A DNA stretch of 64,000 nucleotides from Alcanivorax limicola (GTDB taxonomy: Bacteria; Pseudomonadota; Gammaproteobacteria; Pseudomonadales; Alcanivoracaceae): NCBI RefSeq assembly GCF_019931215.1, contig NZ_JAIOUB010000002.1, positions 496,001-560,000 on the forward strand. Direction: 5' to 3'. Of the stretch, positions 27,875-36,224 are shown piece after piece. The notes below the pieces were generated by a model. The model did no database searches, was not told where the DNA came from, and saw only the letters and a list, made by a program, of their open reading frames with translations. Both the position numbers and the translations under genes were made by a program. Position 1 is the stretch's first letter, and each line of letters starts with the position of its first letter.

Positions 27875-29317
27875 TCACTTCATCAGGAACTTGTAGATGA
27901 AGTTGTGCATGCGATTACCGAACGGCGGCAGGATATTGCGGGTGGCGTTGATACGTCCCTTGCGGAATACGCCCTTGCCCTTGCTGAAGGTAAAGAAACC
28001 TTCCGGGCCGTGATAATGCCCCATGCCGGAATCGCCGATACCGCCGAAGGGAATGTCATCGATGCCGACGTGGCTCATGGTGTCGTTCAGGCAAGCGCCA
28101 CCGGAATGGGTGTGCGTCATGACGTAATTGGCGCGTTCGCTGTTCCAGTCAAAATAGTACAGCGCCAGCGGACGCGGACGGTCATTGACGAAATTGATGG
28201 CCTGGTCGATGTCGTCATAGGGATGCACGATCATCAGCGGGCCGAAGATTTCGTCCTGGGCGATCTTCATGTCGTCGGTGACATCCAGCACCAGCGTAAA
28301 GGGCATCTTGCGGGTGCTGCTGAAGTCTTCATTGCCCGGATTGACCTCGACGACGCGTGCGCCTTTGGCGCGGGCGTCAGCCAGGTAGCCTTGCAGGCGT
28401 TGATACTGGCGGTCGTTGATGACGCTGGTGACATCCTGATTGTTCACCATGGTCGGGTACATGCTGCCGACCTGAGCACCGAAAGCGTCAATGAACTCAT
28501 CCACGCGTGAGCGTGGGCACATGACGTAATCCGGAGCAACGCAGGTCTGGCCCGCGTTGAAGCATTTGCCGAAGGCGATGCGTTCCACCGCGTCCTGCAT
28601 CGGGAAGTCCGGGCCGATGATGGTCGGGCTCTTGCCGCCCAGCTCCAGGGTAACCGGTGTCAGGTTCTCGGCGGCAGCGCGCATGATGTGACGCCCCACG
28701 GAGGTAGAGCCGGTAAACAGCAGATGATCAAACGGCAGCTTCGAAAACGCCGCGCCGACTTCCACTTCACCGTTGACCACGGCCACATGGTCGGCGCTGA
28801 AGGTCTTGCCGATCAATTCTTCCAGCAGCGCGCCGGCATGGGGGGTGGCCTCGCTCATCTTGATCATCACCCGGTTGCCGGCAGCGAGCGCCGCCAACAG
28901 TGGGCCGATGGCCAGGTACAGCGGATAGTTCCAGGGCACGATCACGCCGACGACGCCGACCGGCTGATAGATCACCTGGGCGGAGCCGGGGAAACCCATG
29001 CTGCCGGTCTTGCGCTTTTGCGGTTTCATCCACTTGCGCAGGCGCTTGCTGTAATACTTGATGCCTTCCAGGCTGGTCAGGACCTCGGCAATTTTTGTTT
29101 CATCCGGGGAGCGGCTGCCGAAGTCCTTGTTCAGGGCATCGGTAATGCGGTCAAGGTTGTCCAGCAGCATCGGCTTGAGACGCGCCAGATGTTCCTTGCG
29201 CTCTTCCGCTGATGGGTAAGGGTGCCGGCGGAAGGCGGCCTTCTGTTGTTCGAACAGTGATTGCAGATGGCTGGTGTCTTCTTGCTGACCGTGCATAGTC
29301 TTGACTTCGGCGACCAT
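27875..29317 (-). CDS. NAD(P)-dependent aldehyde dehydrogenase (coniferyl-aldehyde-dehydrogenase type)
   Basis: Oxidises aldehydes to acids. 480 residues with the ALDH core: PWNYPLYLAIGPLLAALAAGN, NAD loop FTGSTSVGRHIMRAAAENLTPVTLELGGKSP with catalytic Glu225, and catalytic Cys259 in FNAGQTCVAPDYV, then EIFGPLMIV. The lack of an N-terminal extension and the C-terminal hydrophobic-basic end (RMHNFIYKFLMK) recall CalB-type and fatty aldehyde dehydrogenases. A strong ribosome binding site (AGGGAGG) precedes the ATG. First gene of the ALDH, Tat-subunit, GMC unit; divergent from tetR. Confidence 0.9.
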   Translation of the reverse strand: MVAEVKTMHGQQEDTSHLQSLFEQQKAAFRRHPYPSAEERKEHLARLKPMLLDNLDRITDALNKDFGSRSPDETKIAEVLTSLEGIKYYSKRLRKWMKPQKRKTGSMGFPGSAQVIYQPVGVVGVIVPWNYPLYLAIGPLLAALAAGNRVMIKMSEATPHAGALLEELIGKTFSADHVAVVNGEVEVGAAFSKLPFDHLLFTGSTSVGRHIMRAAAENLTPVTLELGGKSPTIIGPDFPMQDAVERIAFGKCFNAGQTCVAPDYVMCPRSRVDEFIDAFGAQVGSMYPTMVNNQDVTSVINDRQYQRLQGYLADARAKGARVVEVNPGNEDFSSTRKMPFTLVLDVTDDMKIAQDEIFGPLMIVHPYDDIDQAINFVNDRPRPLALYYFDWNSERANYVMTHTHSGGACLNDTMSHVGIDDIPFGGIGDSGMGHYHGPEGFFTFSKGKGVFRKGRINATRNILPPFGNRMHNFIYKFLMK

Positions 29318-29392
29318 GATGCGCCTCCCTGGGTTTGAAGCCGGGCCTCGGCGTGTCCGCGGCCCGTGGATTGGGGGATATTGTTGTACTCG

Positions 29393-29421
29393 ATTCTTAG
29401 AGCAATTACTCTAACTGTCAA
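29393..29421 (-). promoter_or_regulatory. ALDH-GMC promoter with palindromic operator
   Basis: On the reverse strand a perfect -35 TTGACA (29416-29421), a 17-base spacer and a -10 AAGAAT (29393-29398). An inverted repeat TTAGAG-N6-CTCTAA (29397-29414) fills the spacer and touches the -10, an ideal position for repression. It lies 80 bases before the ALDH start and 53 before the divergent tetR start, so the TetR product is the obvious candidate binder. Confidence 0.68.
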
Positions 29422-29466
29422 TCAGCTTCCTGTTAACCGGTTTTCCCGCCCAATTTTTGGCTCGAT

Positions 29467-30144
29467 ATGACTAGCACCCGCGAACGCATTCTTGAAACCA
29501 GTCTGATGCTCTTCAACCGTGACGGGGAGCGCAATGTGACCACCAATCACATTGCGGAGGCGTTGGGGATCAGCCCGGGCAATCTGTACTACCACTTCCG
29601 CAACAAGGCCGACATCGTCTTCAGCCTGTTCGAGCGTTACGAGCAGATCGTGACCGGCTTCCTGAGCGTGCCGGAGGATCGGCCGCTGACCTGGGAAGAC
29701 AAGATCGGCTACTTCGAGGCGATTCTGGAGAGCATGTGGGGCGCGCGCTTCTTTCACCGGGACCTGGGGCATCTGCTGAATCAGGACGCGCGTCTGCGCG
29801 AGCGTTACGGGGTCTTTGTCCGGCAAAGTCTGGATCGTGGCCTGCTGGTGTATGAGGGCTTGCGCCGCTCGGCACTGATGGATGCCAGTGATGAGACCCT
29901 GCGTGCCCTGCTGGTCAATACCTGGGTGCTGGCGGCGTCCTGGGCCAGTTTCGTCCACAGCCTGGTATCGCCGGCCCGGCAGAATGAAGCGCTGGACCGC
30001 ACCCTGTTGCGCCAGGGCATCTATCAGATCATCTGCCTCGAGGCGCCCTACCTGCGCGGCGAGGCACAATCCCACCTGGCAATGATGAAGGCCCGCTACA
30101 GTGACCAGGGCACCGACACCATGGCGTTGCTGTTCGGCGCTTGA
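29467..30144 (+). CDS. TetR-family transcriptional regulator
   Basis: 225 residues. The N-terminal helix-turn-helix is clear: TSTRERILETSLMLFNRDGERNVTTNHIAEALGISPGNLYYHFRNKADIVFSLF (split here only by its helices). The C-terminal ligand domain, rich in Trp/Leu (WEDKIGYFEAILESMWGARFFHRDL), is consistent with a hydrophobic ligand such as an acyl compound. Divergent from the ALDH-GMC unit with a palindrome between them, so likely its repressor. Confidence 0.9.
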   Translation: MTSTRERILETSLMLFNRDGERNVTTNHIAEALGISPGNLYYHFRNKADIVFSLFERYEQIVTGFLSVPEDRPLTWEDKIGYFEAILESMWGARFFHRDLGHLLNQDARLRERYGVFVRQSLDRGLLVYEGLRRSALMDASDETLRALLVNTWVLAASWASFVHSLVSPARQNEALDRTLLRQGIYQIICLEAPYLRGEAQSHLAMMKARYSDQGTDTMALLFGA

Positions 30145-30176
30145 GGCCAGCTCCGTTCAGGCGTTCAGGCAGGCGT

Positions 30177-30845
30177 TCAGGCGGCGCGGCCTTCGTCAGC
30201 CGATGTGTCGGCGGCGCCCTGTTTCTGCCGGGCTGCTTTCTCGGCCTCCTGGCGCTGGCGCTCATCCAGACGCCGGAAAGCACCAGGAAAAGCCTTGCGA
30301 CACAGTCGATTGAACGGCTTCTCGATCACCTTTGGCAGAGGAATGCCGAGCGGATTTGATTCCATCAGGTCCGGGCTGGAGACGACCCGGGTGCCCATGA
30401 TGTAGTCGAACCAGGGCCGGGTGACGCACCAGTTGGCGTCCTGATTGGTGTTCATGTGGTGGTCAAAATGCCACGGAATGCGCTTCTTGCCCCACTCGGG
30501 GTCCAGGTGCGAACGCCGGTGCACATAAAAGTAACGCCCGGCGGCGTAGTAGGTGCCCAGGGTGAAGAAAGGCGCCACCGGGAACACCAGGGTGGTCGCC
30601 GCCGTCAGCGCCAGCAACGACACCACCTCATTGCGGGTCCGCCAGTTGGACAAGCCTTCGGCGTAGCCGAGATCCTCGTAGTCCGAGGTGCGCACGATCT
30701 TGTGATGTGCCCAGTGGCTTTTCATGGAGCGGGGTACCGGGCTGTAGCGGCCCTGGCCCTTGCGTGGTGTGCCGTGCAGCACATATTTGTGCGCATACCA
30801 CTCAAAGCCGTTGGCAAATACGAGCGCGATGGGGAATCCGATCAT
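30177..30845 (-). CDS. Fatty acid hydroxylase/sterol desaturase superfamily protein
   Basis: 222 residues. Histidine clusters of the membrane di-iron family are visible: HKYVLH, HWAHH, HRRSH and HFDHHMN. Membrane segments are near the N-terminus (IGFPIALVFANGFEWY) and around ALTAATTLVFPVAPFFTLGTYYAAG. The C-terminal tail is Lys/Arg/Ala-rich and soluble. Substrate is unknown; hydroxylation or desaturation of a lipid is the family role. Located next to the alcohol-oxidation module but on its own. Confidence 0.78.
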   Translation of the reverse strand: MIGFPIALVFANGFEWYAHKYVLHGTPRKGQGRYSPVPRSMKSHWAHHKIVRTSDYEDLGYAEGLSNWRTRNEVVSLLALTAATTLVFPVAPFFTLGTYYAAGRYFYVHRRSHLDPEWGKKRIPWHFDHHMNTNQDANWCVTRPWFDYIMGTRVVSSPDLMESNPLGIPLPKVIEKPFNRLCRKAFPGAFRRLDERQRQEAEKAARQKQGAADTSADEGRAA

Positions 30846-30963
30846 GACGAGGGCCTCGCTGTCTGGAGCGTCTTATTCTGGAATGTCCTGTCATGGTGGC
30901 CCATGGCCGGGGAAGCATATTGACGCTTGGCGCCGTGTTTTTGACATATTGCGCCAGTTTGCG

Positions 30964-31004
30964 GGGGCTTTTGCAGGGACTTTGCAGGGGCTTTTGCAGG
31001 GACT
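30964..31004. repeat. Direct repeat downstream of the YheT-like gene
   Basis: GGGGCTTTTGCAGGGACT occurs at 30964-30981 and again at 30987-31004 (23-base period), with a third partial TTTGCAGGG between them. The second copy runs into the stop codon of the hydrolase gene at 31003. The ~157-base gap here holds nothing else I can support. Confidence 0.9.
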
Positions 31005-32013
31005 ATAACCAGGGCGCGAAGAATGCAGGAATGCGTTGTTCCAGCCAATAAACCGGCGCGTTGAGGTGGCCCGCCACAAAGCCCACATGACCGCCGTGGG
31101 GGCTGATTTCCAGCTGCACCGCCTGGCTCACCGTGTCTGATGTGGGCACCACCGCCGGCGTCATGAAAGGATCGTCTGTGGCATGGATCAGCAGGGTGGG
31201 GGTGCGAACAGCTGTCAGCCTGGGGCCGGCGCTGCAGCGGTCGTAGTAATCATCAGCGCCGGCAAAGCCATGCAGTGGCGCGACAATATAGTCATCGAAA
31301 TCACGAAAGGTGCGGACGCCATCCAGGTGGCCGAGGGCCTCCAGGCGTCGGGCCTGCGCCGGTGCGACCTGGCGCAGATGCGTTTTCTTGGCGTCCAGTT
31401 GCTGCAACAACTCGCGCAGCAGGCGGTTGCGGTAAACGCGCGCGACGCCGCGGTCGAGTTGCGCGGAACACAACGCCAGTTGCAACGGGACTGACACTGC
31501 AACGGCCGCAGGGATGCAACGTGCCGGGGTGTCGGCGAGGTAATTCAGAAGACGGCTGCCGCCAAGAGAGTAGCCCACCGGCAGAATGACGCCGCCCGGA
31601 TTGCGCGTGCGCAGGTCGCTGATCACATCATGCAGGTCTGCGGTTTCGCCCGCGTGGTAGATGCAGGCGCGGTCATTGTGCCGGTGCGCGGTGCCCCGCG
31701 CGTTCATGACAACGCTGGTAACGGATTGTGCGGCCAGGCAGGTCTGCAATCCGCGCGCATAGTGAGAGTCATAACAGCCGGACAGGCCGTGCAGGATCAG
31801 CACGATGGGCCTGCCCTGGCGCGGTGTGGGCCCCGCCCAGGTCAGCCACAGATGATCGCCGTCCCTGAGGGCCAGTTTCTCCTGGCGCTGCTGTAAGGGC
31901 GGGTGATTACGCCACAACGGCCCCCACACCGTCTGCAGGTGGCGTGAGCGCAGCAGTGGGTGGGGCCGGAAGGGCTCGGCCCCGAGTGGTGTTTCAGCGT
32001 TCGAATTGCTCAT
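31003..32013 (-). CDS. YheT-family alpha/beta hydrolase
   Basis: 336 residues with the YheT/EMB8 family pattern: RSRHLQTVWGPLWR near the N-terminus, VLILHGLSGCYDSHYARG (oxyanion loop), MNARGTAHRH, nucleophile elbow GYSLGG, and a catalytic His in SPHGGHVGF. Such proteins are cytoplasmic esterases of uncertain substrate. ATG 32013 is chosen over a TTG at 32016. It overlaps the 3' end of the dienelactone hydrolase gene by 20 bases and is the last gene of a long leftward train. Confidence 0.87.
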   Translation of the reverse strand: MSNSNAETPLGAEPFRPHPLLRSRHLQTVWGPLWRNHPPLQQRQEKLALRDGDHLWLTWAGPTPRQGRPIVLILHGLSGCYDSHYARGLQTCLAAQSVTSVVMNARGTAHRHNDRACIYHAGETADLHDVISDLRTRNPGGVILPVGYSLGGSRLLNYLADTPARCIPAAVAVSVPLQLALCSAQLDRGVARVYRNRLLRELLQQLDAKKTHLRQVAPAQARRLEALGHLDGVRTFRDFDDYIVAPLHGFAGADDYYDRCSAGPRLTAVRTPTLLIHATDDPFMTPAVVPTSDTVSQAVQLEISPHGGHVGFVAGHLNAPVYWLEQRIPAFFAPWL

Positions 32014-32794
32014 CAAGAAACAGATTCATCTGGTCGAAAGCGCGGCCGGCAACCCGGGCATTGTATTCGGCTTCGCCAGGCGCATTGGCAGTGGGGTCCG
32101 TGAAAGAGTGCACGGCACCGCCATAGCTGACAAGCTGCCAATCCACCTCTGCGTTGCGCATTTCGGCTTCGAAGGCGCGCACTTGCTCCGCCGGCACATA
32201 AGGGTCATCGGCGCCATGCAGGACCAGCACCGGCGCGCGGATGGCGCGGGCGTCTTCCGGGTCCGGCGTGTCGAGATTGCCATGGAACGAGACAACGCCG
32301 CCGACATCGGCGCCTGCGCGGGCCAGTTCCAGCACCGAGCCGCCGCCGAAACAGAAGCCGACAGCGCCGATCTTGTGGGCCTGCATCGGCACCTGCTGCT
32401 GTGTGCGCAGCACGTCCAGCGCGGCCAGGGCGCGCTGGCGCTGCAAGGCACGGTCACCGCGCACGGCGCCAGCGGCGGCGGCCGCTTCTTCCGTGTTGCT
32501 TGGCCGTATATCACGGCCATACATGTCCGCGACAAAGACGACGTAGCGGGTGCCGGCTACGCGCGCAGCCTTGCGTGCGGCATTGTCTGTCGGCCCCATC
32601 CAGTTGGGCACCATCAGCAGGCCCGGACGGGGTGTCGTGACGCTGTCGTCGTAGACCAGCATGCCCTCGAACGGCTGGCCGTCGATGTCGTAGGCCACCT
32701 TGCTGGTCACGATGTCAGCATGACTCGCGCCGCTGGTGCCCAGCGCGGCGCTGCAAAGCAGGGATGTTGCGGCAATCAGCGGGACGGCTTTCAT
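31994..32794 (-). CDS. Exported dienelactone hydrolase family protein
   Basis: 266 residues with an apparent signal peptide (VPLIAATSLLCSAALGTSGASHA). DLH features: catalytic Cys in GFCFGGG, Asp in VLVLHGADDPYVP and His in SYGGAVHSFT, with the family's PNWMGPTDNA oxyanion region. Mature enzyme probably periplasmic; many such homologues have no assigned substrate. ATG 32794 is preceded by GAGGAA; the open frame upstream belongs to the antisense side of the redoxin gene. Lies 13 bases after the redoxin stop. Confidence 0.87.
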   Translation of the reverse strand: MKAVPLIAATSLLCSAALGTSGASHADIVTSKVAYDIDGQPFEGMLVYDDSVTTPRPGLLMVPNWMGPTDNAARKAARVAGTRYVVFVADMYGRDIRPSNTEEAAAAAGAVRGDRALQRQRALAALDVLRTQQQVPMQAHKIGAVGFCFGGGSVLELARAGADVGGVVSFHGNLDTPDPEDARAIRAPVLVLHGADDPYVPAEQVRAFEAEMRNAEVDWQLVSYGGAVHSFTDPTANAPGEAEYNARVAGRAFDQMNLFLDEQFER

Positions 32795-32807
32795 GCGGGT
32801 TCCTCGA

Positions 32808-33425
32808 TCAGTATTTAATAGTGCAGCCATAGGGCCGCGTGACAGCCCGGCTGACGTCTTCACCGTCCAGTACCGCGCTGGCGGCGTGGGCCAGATAAGG
32901 CGTGGCGTCGGGGATGTCTGCCGGATCTGCACTGGGGTTGCTGTCGATGCCGCCCATGTAACGCAGTATGCCTTCGCCGTCGATGACATACATGTGCGGT
33001 GTCGTGCGGGCGTCGTAGGCGCGGCCCATGTCGCCGCTTTCATCCAGCAACACGGCGCTGGGGGCGGCCTGGCGCTCCCGGGTCAGGCGATCGGCATCCT
33101 CTGCGGACACGTGGCCCTGCTTGCCCGGCGCGGAGGAGATGACCGTGAGCCAGACGGCACCGGCCTCTGTATAGCGGCGCTGCAGGGTTTGCATGTTGTC
33201 GCTGCCGTAGTGCTTCACCACAAACGGGCACTCATGATTGGTCCACTCCAGAATGACGGTCTGTCCGGCGAAATCATCCAGCGAGTGAGTGGTGCCTGCT
33301 GTATCGGCCACGCTGAACGCTGGCGCGGGCTCACCGACTTTGGGGGCGGCCAGCGCGGTCAGGGGCAGTGTGGCGGCCAGCAACAGTGTTGCGGTGCCGC
33401 TGAGTATCCGGGAAATGCGTGTCAT
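32808..33425 (-). CDS. Exported thioredoxin-like (redoxin) protein with single-Cys centre
   Basis: 205 residues, signal peptide ending ALAAPKVGEPAPAFSV, then an AhpC/TSA-redoxin fold with the active-site segment WTNHECPFVVKHY. Only one cysteine is present there (E-C-P-F), so the usual CxxC is missing; the only other mature Cys is in YGCTIKY near the C-terminus. Probably a periplasmic thiol protein working with the adjacent DsbD-like reductase. Strong ribosome binding site (AAGGAG) before ATG 33425. Confidence 0.85.
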   Translation of the reverse strand: MTRISRILSGTATLLLAATLPLTALAAPKVGEPAPAFSVADTAGTTHSLDDFAGQTVILEWTNHECPFVVKHYGSDNMQTLQRRYTEAGAVWLTVISSAPGKQGHVSAEDADRLTRERQAAPSAVLLDESGDMGRAYDARTTPHMYVIDGEGILRYMGGIDSNPSADPADIPDATPYLAHAASAVLDGEDVSRAVTRPYGCTIKY

Positions 33426-33479
33426 CAACCGTGTCTCCTTTTTACTGAATGTGTGTCGTGAGCGGCGTGGCACTGTGCA

Positions 33480-35597
33480 TCACGGTGCGCCAGCGGCCTC
33501 GGCCAGCGCATCGCTCACCAGCGCAGGTGTCAGCACCTGCGGCAGGATGCGTGGTGCGCCGCCGTCTCGCGGGTAGAGCACATACAATGGCACACCGTTG
33601 CGGCCATAACCGGCAAGATAATCCGTGATGGCCGGGTCCTGTCGCGTCCAGTCCCCCTTGAGATAGGTAACGCCATGGGTCGTCAACGCCTCGCGAACGG
33701 TGTGCGTGTCCAGTGCCACCCGCTCGTTGGCGAGGCAGGTGATGCACCAGTCGGCGGTCATGTTGACCAGCACCGGCTCACCCTCGGCACGCAGTGCCGC
33801 GAGCGTCTCGGCCGACCAGGCGCGCGCGTGGCCCGTGCCGTTGCCCGCGGTCGGGGCCACGGATTGCGTGGCACTCCACAGCGGCCATACGGCCAGTAGC
33901 AGCAAGGCAGCGGCGGCGATCCGCTTGTTGCGGCTGCCCTGCTGCTGGGCGACACCCCACAGCCACAGGGCCAGCGCCAGCACCACCAGCCCCGCGAGCG
34001 CGAGCGCCATGCCGTCGGCGCCAGTCTGGCGGCCCAGCACCCACAAGAGCCAGACGCTGGTCAGGAAAAGCGGGAACGCCATGGCCTGTTTGAACGTCTC
34101 CATCCAGGCGCCGGGCCTGGGCAATGCCCGGGCCAGTGCGGGAATGAAGCCGATCAACAGAAAAGGCAGCGCCAGACCAAGCCCCAGCGCGGCAAAGACA
34201 GACAAGGCCACCGGCGCAGGCTGGGTAACGGCATAGCCCAGGGCGGTGCCCATGAAAGGCGCGGTGCAGGGGCTGGCGACGATCACCGCCAACACGCCGG
34301 TGAAAAAACTGCCGAAGAGACCACTGCTGTGGGTCAGCCGCTGGCCGACACCCATCCAGCCCGCGCCGAGTTGCACCATGCCGGTGAGGCCCAGCCCCAG
34401 CGCAAACATCAGAGACGCCAGGGCGCCGACCACCGGCGGGCTTTGCAACTGGAAGCCCCAGCCAAGGGCCGCGCCCCCGGCGCGCAGGGCCAGCAGCAGG
34501 CCGGCGATGGCGATAAAGCACAGCAATATGCCGGCGGTGTACGCCAGCGCATGCCCGCGATGCGCGCTGCCCTGCGTCAGGCTGAGCGCCTTCAGGGACA
34601 ACACCGGGAACACGCAAGGCATGAGATTGAGCAGCACGCCGCCGCCCAGCGCCAGCAGCAAGGCCAGCCACAGGCCGGTGGGTGCTGGTGCACCGGCGAC
34701 CTCACCGGCCTCAGCGACCAGGGCGTTGTTGCGCGCGTCCAGCAGCCAGGCGCTGGCGCTGGCGCCCGGCGGGTCGTGGCGCAACACGGCAGCGAAGCGC
34801 CCGGGTGTCTGGTTGAAATAAAGATTGAGGGGCTGGCGGATGACCAGCGCCCCCGCCTCGCGGGTCACGCTCTGGGGTTCTGCGTGCTCGACCAGCTCTG
34901 CCGCGCCGGCGAAGAAATGCAGATCTGTGGTCGGCAGATCGTCCGGCGCCTGAATGCGCACTTCCAGGTAGGTGTCGTGGATGACGAAGCGCGTCGGCCA
35001 GTCTGCCGCCTGCGGTTGGCTGTCGCGGCCCTGGCGAAACAACGCCGTGTGCGGTGACAGCTCACTGATATCCGCCACCGGCAGAGTCAGGGACAGGGAG
35101 GCACTGCCGGGGATGCATTCGGCTTCACACACCAGCCAGCTGGCATCGGCGGTCAGCGCAAACGTGTCGGTGTCCGCGCCGAGATCTGCGGGCACGGTAA
35201 TGTCGGTCAGTAACAGGGTGTCGCCCTTGAAGCCGTAGTTGACCAGGTGTTCAACGGCGATGCTTTCCGGTGTCGGCCACTGAATGCCGTCGGCGCTGGC
35301 GCCCTCGGGCAGAGTCCAGTTGATGCGCGTCTCCAGGCCGGAGTCGCCCGGATTCAGCCAGTAGGTGTGCCAGCCTTCGTCGGGTTGCAGTCGCAGCGCC
35401 ACGGTCAGGGTGTCGCCGGGGGCCACGGCACTGACGTCGCTGAACAGTTCGGCCTGAATATGCGGCTGGCTGACGCTGCCGGAGCGGGCCGGATCGCTGG
35501 CGCTGGCCGCAGCGGAAAGCGCAACGGAAAGCAGGGCCGCGCACAGCGCCAGGCAAGTCGTCAGAGCGTGAGCGATGATCCGGCGTTGATGAGGCAT
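33480..35597 (-). CDS. dsbD: DsbD/ScsB-like thiol:disulfide interchange protein
   Basis: Transfers electrons across the inner membrane to periplasmic thiol proteins. 705 residues: signal peptide, an N-terminal periplasmic domain of the ScsB/DsbD-alpha type (EGWHTYWLNPGDSGLETRI...WLVCEAECIPG with a C-x3-C pair), a central eight-helix DsbD transporter (from LWLALLLALGGGVLLNLMPCVFPVLSLK to about residue 580), and a C-terminal thioredoxin domain with NMTADWCITCLANE (CxxC). The companion redoxin lies 54 bases downstream, suggesting a dedicated pathway. Confidence 0.88.
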   Translation of the reverse strand: MPHQRRIIAHALTTCLALCAALLSVALSAAASASDPARSGSVSQPHIQAELFSDVSAVAPGDTLTVALRLQPDEGWHTYWLNPGDSGLETRINWTLPEGASADGIQWPTPESIAVEHLVNYGFKGDTLLLTDITVPADLGADTDTFALTADASWLVCEAECIPGSASLSLTLPVADISELSPHTALFRQGRDSQPQAADWPTRFVIHDTYLEVRIQAPDDLPTTDLHFFAGAAELVEHAEPQSVTREAGALVIRQPLNLYFNQTPGRFAAVLRHDPPGASASAWLLDARNNALVAEAGEVAGAPAPTGLWLALLLALGGGVLLNLMPCVFPVLSLKALSLTQGSAHRGHALAYTAGILLCFIAIAGLLLALRAGGAALGWGFQLQSPPVVGALASLMFALGLGLTGMVQLGAGWMGVGQRLTHSSGLFGSFFTGVLAVIVASPCTAPFMGTALGYAVTQPAPVALSVFAALGLGLALPFLLIGFIPALARALPRPGAWMETFKQAMAFPLFLTSVWLLWVLGRQTGADGMALALAGLVVLALALWLWGVAQQQGSRNKRIAAAALLLLAVWPLWSATQSVAPTAGNGTGHARAWSAETLAALRAEGEPVLVNMTADWCITCLANERVALDTHTVREALTTHGVTYLKGDWTRQDPAITDYLAGYGRNGVPLYVLYPRDGGAPRILPQVLTPALVSDALAEAAGAP

Positions 35598-35642
35598 AGC
35601 GCTTGCTCGTTATGGTTGCGACAGTCAGAGTGGTTGCGACGG

Positions 35643-36224
35643 TCAGATCTGTTTGTAAAGCCGGGCGCGCACGTCGCCGCCCTCCTTTTCCTTTTCCAGT
35701 ATCCAATGGGCCGGAACCGTCGGGGCGGGGTCATGGCGCCGGGATTCAACATAAACCAGAGCGCCCGCGCTGAGCCAGCCGGGGGCGTCGAGTGCCGCGC
35801 AGGCGCTCCCTGCCAGGCCCAGATCATAAGGTGGATCGACGAACACCAGATCGAAGGGCGTGGCGGGCGTTTCGCGCTGCAGCCATGTCAGCGCGTCGGC
35901 ACACTGGATATGAATGCGGGTGTCGAAGATCGGCTTCAGCTGGCGCGACAGGTCTGCGGCGCGCTCCCGTTTCTTCTCCACCAGCACGGCATGGCCGGCG
36001 CCCCGCGACAGCGCTTCGGCGCCGAGCACGCCTGAACCGGCAAACAGATCCAGCACCCGGCGTTGGTGCAGCCCGTAGTGCTGCAACCAGTTGAACAGGG
36101 TTTCGCGCATGCGGTCACCGCTGGGGCGCAGGTCGCCGCCCTGGTCGATGAAATGCAGACGGCGACCACGGTGGGTGCCGCCGATGATGCGCACACTGCC
36201 CTTACTGGTCGCCACGGGCGCCAT
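35643..36224 (-). CDS. rsmD: 16S rRNA (guanine-966 N2)-methyltransferase
   Basis: Methylates G966 of 16S rRNA. 193 residues with the RsmD N-terminus RIIGGTHRGRRLHF, RPSGDRMRETLFNWL, SAM loop VLDLFAGSGVLGAEALSRG and catalytic FVDPPYDLG. The start overlaps the end of the upstream M16 gene by 23 bases. In many genomes rsmD neighbours ftsY, as here across the M16 pair. Confidence 0.95.
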   Translation of the reverse strand: MAPVATSKGSVRIIGGTHRGRRLHFIDQGGDLRPSGDRMRETLFNWLQHYGLHQRRVLDLFAGSGVLGAEALSRGAGHAVLVEKKRERAADLSRQLKPIFDTRIHIQCADALTWLQRETPATPFDLVFVDPPYDLGLAGSACAALDAPGWLSAGALVYVESRRHDPAPTVPAHWILEKEKEGGDVRARLYKQI

